This document shows positions 62,495-64,000 of a stretch of 64,000 nt of DNA, in pieces; within the stretch, counting starts at the first letter, position 1; every line of letters starts with the position of its first letter. The notes beneath the pieces are model-generated. The model worked only from the letters and a program-made list of their open reading frames with translations, ran no database searches and was not told the origin of the DNA. The stretch comes from Vogesella alkaliphila (lineage in GTDB: Bacteria > Pseudomonadota > Gammaproteobacteria > Burkholderiales > Chromobacteriaceae): positions 229,727 through 293,726 of the forward strand of contig NZ_BMYW01000004.1 of NCBI RefSeq assembly GCF_014652475.1, in the 5' to 3' direction. A program made the translations under genes and the position numbers.

Positions 62495-63547
62495 ATGATC
62501 AAAAAGCTACTGGTAATCGGCCCTTCCTGGGTGGGTGACGGCGTGATGGCGCAGCCGCTGTACCGTCGCCTGCACGAACGCCACCCCGGCCTGGAACTGC
62601 ACGTCTTCGCCCCCGCCTGGACCCTGCCGCTGCTGGCGCGGATGCCGGAGGTGGCCAAGGCGCACCTCAACCCGTTCGGGCACGGCCAGTTGCGCCTGCG
62701 CGAGCGCTGGCGCGTGGCGCGTGCCCTGCACCGCGAAGGTTTCGACCAGGTGGTGGTGCTGCCCAATTCGCTCAAGGCGGCGCTGATCCCGTTCCTGGCC
62801 GGCATTCCGCTGCGCACCGGCTTCACCGGAGAACTGCGCTACGGCCTGCTCAACGACACCCGCGAGCTGGACGAGCACGAGCTGCCGACCATGGTCGAGC
62901 GCTTCTGCATCCTGGCAGAGGAACCGCGCCACGCGCTGCACCGCCCGATCCCCCACCCCAGCCTCAGCTCGCAGCCGGCCGCCCAGCAGGCCGTCGCCGC
63001 GCGCCTGGACCTGTCGCTGGACAAACCGGTAATCGCGATGTGCCCCGGCGCCGAATACGGCCCGGCCAAACGTTGGCCGCCGCGCCACTTTGCCGCACTG
63101 GCGGCGGCACTGGACAGCCACGGCTACCAAGTGTGGCTGTTCGGCTCAGCCAAGGATCAGGAGATCGGCGAGGAAATCAGCCGCCTGGCACAGGGCAAGG
63201 CACTCAACCTGTGCGGCAGGACCGGCCTGGACGAAGCCATCGACCTGATGGGGCTGGCCAGGCTGGCGGTGTGCAACGACTCCGGCCTGATGCACGTCGC
63301 CGCCGCGCTGCACATTCCGCTGGTGGCACTGTACGGCTCGTCCAGCCCGGACTTCACGCCGCCGCTCAGCGACCGCGCCGAAATCGTCAACCTCAACCTG
63401 GATTGCAGCCCCTGCTTCGAGCGCACCTGTCCGTACCAGCACATGCGCTGCCTGGAAGACATGCTGCCGGAACGGGTACTGCAGGCCTGCCTGAAGCAGC
63501 TGGACATCCGGCCATCCTGCCCATCACAAGAAACGGCGACACCATAA
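62495..63547 (+). CDS. waaF: ADP-heptose:LPS heptosyltransferase II
   Basis: Adds the second heptose to the lipopolysaccharide inner core at the inner membrane. The 350-residue GT9 enzyme starts KKLLVIGPSWVGDGVMAQPLY and shows LPNSLKAALIPFLAGI, PGAEYGPAKRWPPRHFAALA and the nucleotide-sugar site NDSGLMHVAAALHIPLVALYGSSSP, all typical of WaaF. The TetR gene starts directly after its stop codon. Confidence 0.95.
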   Translation: MIKKLLVIGPSWVGDGVMAQPLYRRLHERHPGLELHVFAPAWTLPLLARMPEVAKAHLNPFGHGQLRLRERWRVARALHREGFDQVVVLPNSLKAALIPFLAGIPLRTGFTGELRYGLLNDTRELDEHELPTMVERFCILAEEPRHALHRPIPHPSLSSQPAAQQAVAARLDLSLDKPVIAMCPGAEYGPAKRWPPRHFAALAAALDSHGYQVWLFGSAKDQEIGEEISRLAQGKALNLCGRTGLDEAIDLMGLARLAVCNDSGLMHVAAALHIPLVALYGSSSPDFTPPLSDRAEIVNLNLDCSPCFERTCPYQHMRCLEDMLPERVLQACLKQLDIRPSCPSQETATP

Positions 63548-64000
63548 ATGAGCAAAGAAAACGCCACCGAAGACAACAGCCGCCGCATGGAACTGGTGCG
63601 CGCCGCCGCCCGCCTGTTCCGCGACCAGGGTTACGAGCGCACCACCGTGCGCGACCTGGGCAATGCCGTCGGCCTGCAATCCGGCAGCCTGTTCTACCAT
63701 TTCCGCACCAAGGAAGAGATTCTGGTCGCAGTCATGGCACTGGGCATCACCGCCACCACCGAACAGTTGGCCGCAGCACTGTCCCGCGCCAAGACGCCGC
63801 GCGACAAGCTGACCGCGCTGTTCCACGTCCACCTCCACTCGCTGCTGGGCGACAACCAGGCCGCGCTGGAAGTGATGCTGTACGAGTGGCGCAGCGTGTC
63901 CGCCACCGCCAAGCCAGGCCTGATCGTGCTGCGCGACCGCTACGAAGCGCTGTGGCAGGAAACGCTGGATGAAGCCGCCGCCGCCGGACTGGTCAAGCCG
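63548..64000 (+). CDS. TetR/AcrR-family regulator (cut by window end)
   Basis: The first 151 residues of a TetR-type repressor. The helix-turn-helix lies at about residues 12-60 (RMELVRAAARLFRDQGYERTTVRDLG, VGLQSGSLFYHFRTKEEIL). The ligand-binding domain follows and is incomplete. Its start touches the waaF stop, so they may be co-transcribed. The regulated genes are not visible. Confidence 0.88.
   Translation, partial: MSKENATEDNSRRMELVRAAARLFRDQGYERTTVRDLGNAVGLQSGSLFYHFRTKEEILVAVMALGITATTEQLAAALSRAKTPRDKLTALFHVHLHSLLGDNQAALEVMLYEWRSVSATAKPGLIVLRDRYEALWQETLDEAAAAGLVKP

Noticed and set aside
1-64000. tRNA, rRNA, CRISPR, insertion sequences, prophage or integrative element
   Set aside because: I saw no such genes or repeats. 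XerC is the housekeeping form, and base composition is even apart from short promoter regions.

Overview
The window is a GC-rich (roughly 65%) chromosomal segment of a betaproteobacterium. Gene content and order (typA, ubiUVT, xseB-ispA-dxs, ilvE-zinc finger-waaF, umuDC, hflX) suggest the order Neisseriales, most likely a Chromobacteriaceae relative. That placement is inference from protein style and has not been checked by search. I saw no rRNA, tRNA, CRISPR array, insertion sequence or prophage. The DNA is nearly all ordinary, tightly packed housekeeping genes.

Layout. 1-4 kb: typA (minus), a hypothetical gene and a quinone oxidoreductase (minus). 4-6.6 kb: ccoI-ccoS, copper delivery and assembly for cbb3 oxidase. 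7-15.4 kb: a seven-gene run, trkA - glyoxalase-like - trkH - slt - NDUFA9-like - cca - prpF-like, joined by short overlaps and ending at a perfect palindrome. 15.4-19.4 kb: SPFH protein, ppnP, then ubiU-ubiV-ubiT for oxygen-independent ubiquinone synthesis, preceded by an FNR-like box. 19.4-27.8 kb: HPt/HD-GYP protein, cold shock protein, DUF1415, acyltransferase, DUF1857, an unknown gene, dgt, AEC transporter, histidine phosphatase, msrB. 27.9-34 kb: hflX, umuDC with an unusual operator, the 4.5S (SRP) RNA, a small XRE regulator, uspA. 34-41.6 kb: thioesterase-terB, moxR-xerC, a type Vd patatin autotransporter, a PilZ-like protein, an SDR. 41.7-47.2 kb: xseB-ispA-dxs-DUF4010, thioesterase, tdk. 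47.4-52.3 kb: a formate operon (NuoE/F-like diaphorase, molybdenum formate dehydrogenase, FNT channel). 52.4-58.5 kb: yhdP-nit-tldD (minus). 58.5-64 kb: glnE, ilvE, zinc finger, waaF and the start of a TetR regulator cut by the window edge.

Physiology. CcoI/CcoS (high-affinity oxidase), UbiUVT (ubiquinone without O2) and formate oxidation with a formate channel fit a facultative organism living at low or fluctuating oxygen.

Main discovery. A 14-base word, TTGCGGCCAACCTT, occurs exactly 12 times in 64 kb, about 24 times if only the inner 12-mer GCGGCCAACCTT is required. Roughly 0.0005 exact copies are expected by chance. It lies on both strands and in several reading frames (AANL, RLAA, VGR, RPTL in proteins). 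Exact copies are concentrated in the small non-coding fraction, and three times the word forms back-to-back inverted pairs at gene ends. This is how DNA uptake sequences (DUS) of Neisseriaceae behave, but the sequence does not resemble the Neisseria DUS core (GCCGTCTGAA). I propose it as a candidate uptake or other genome-wide signal word of this lineage.
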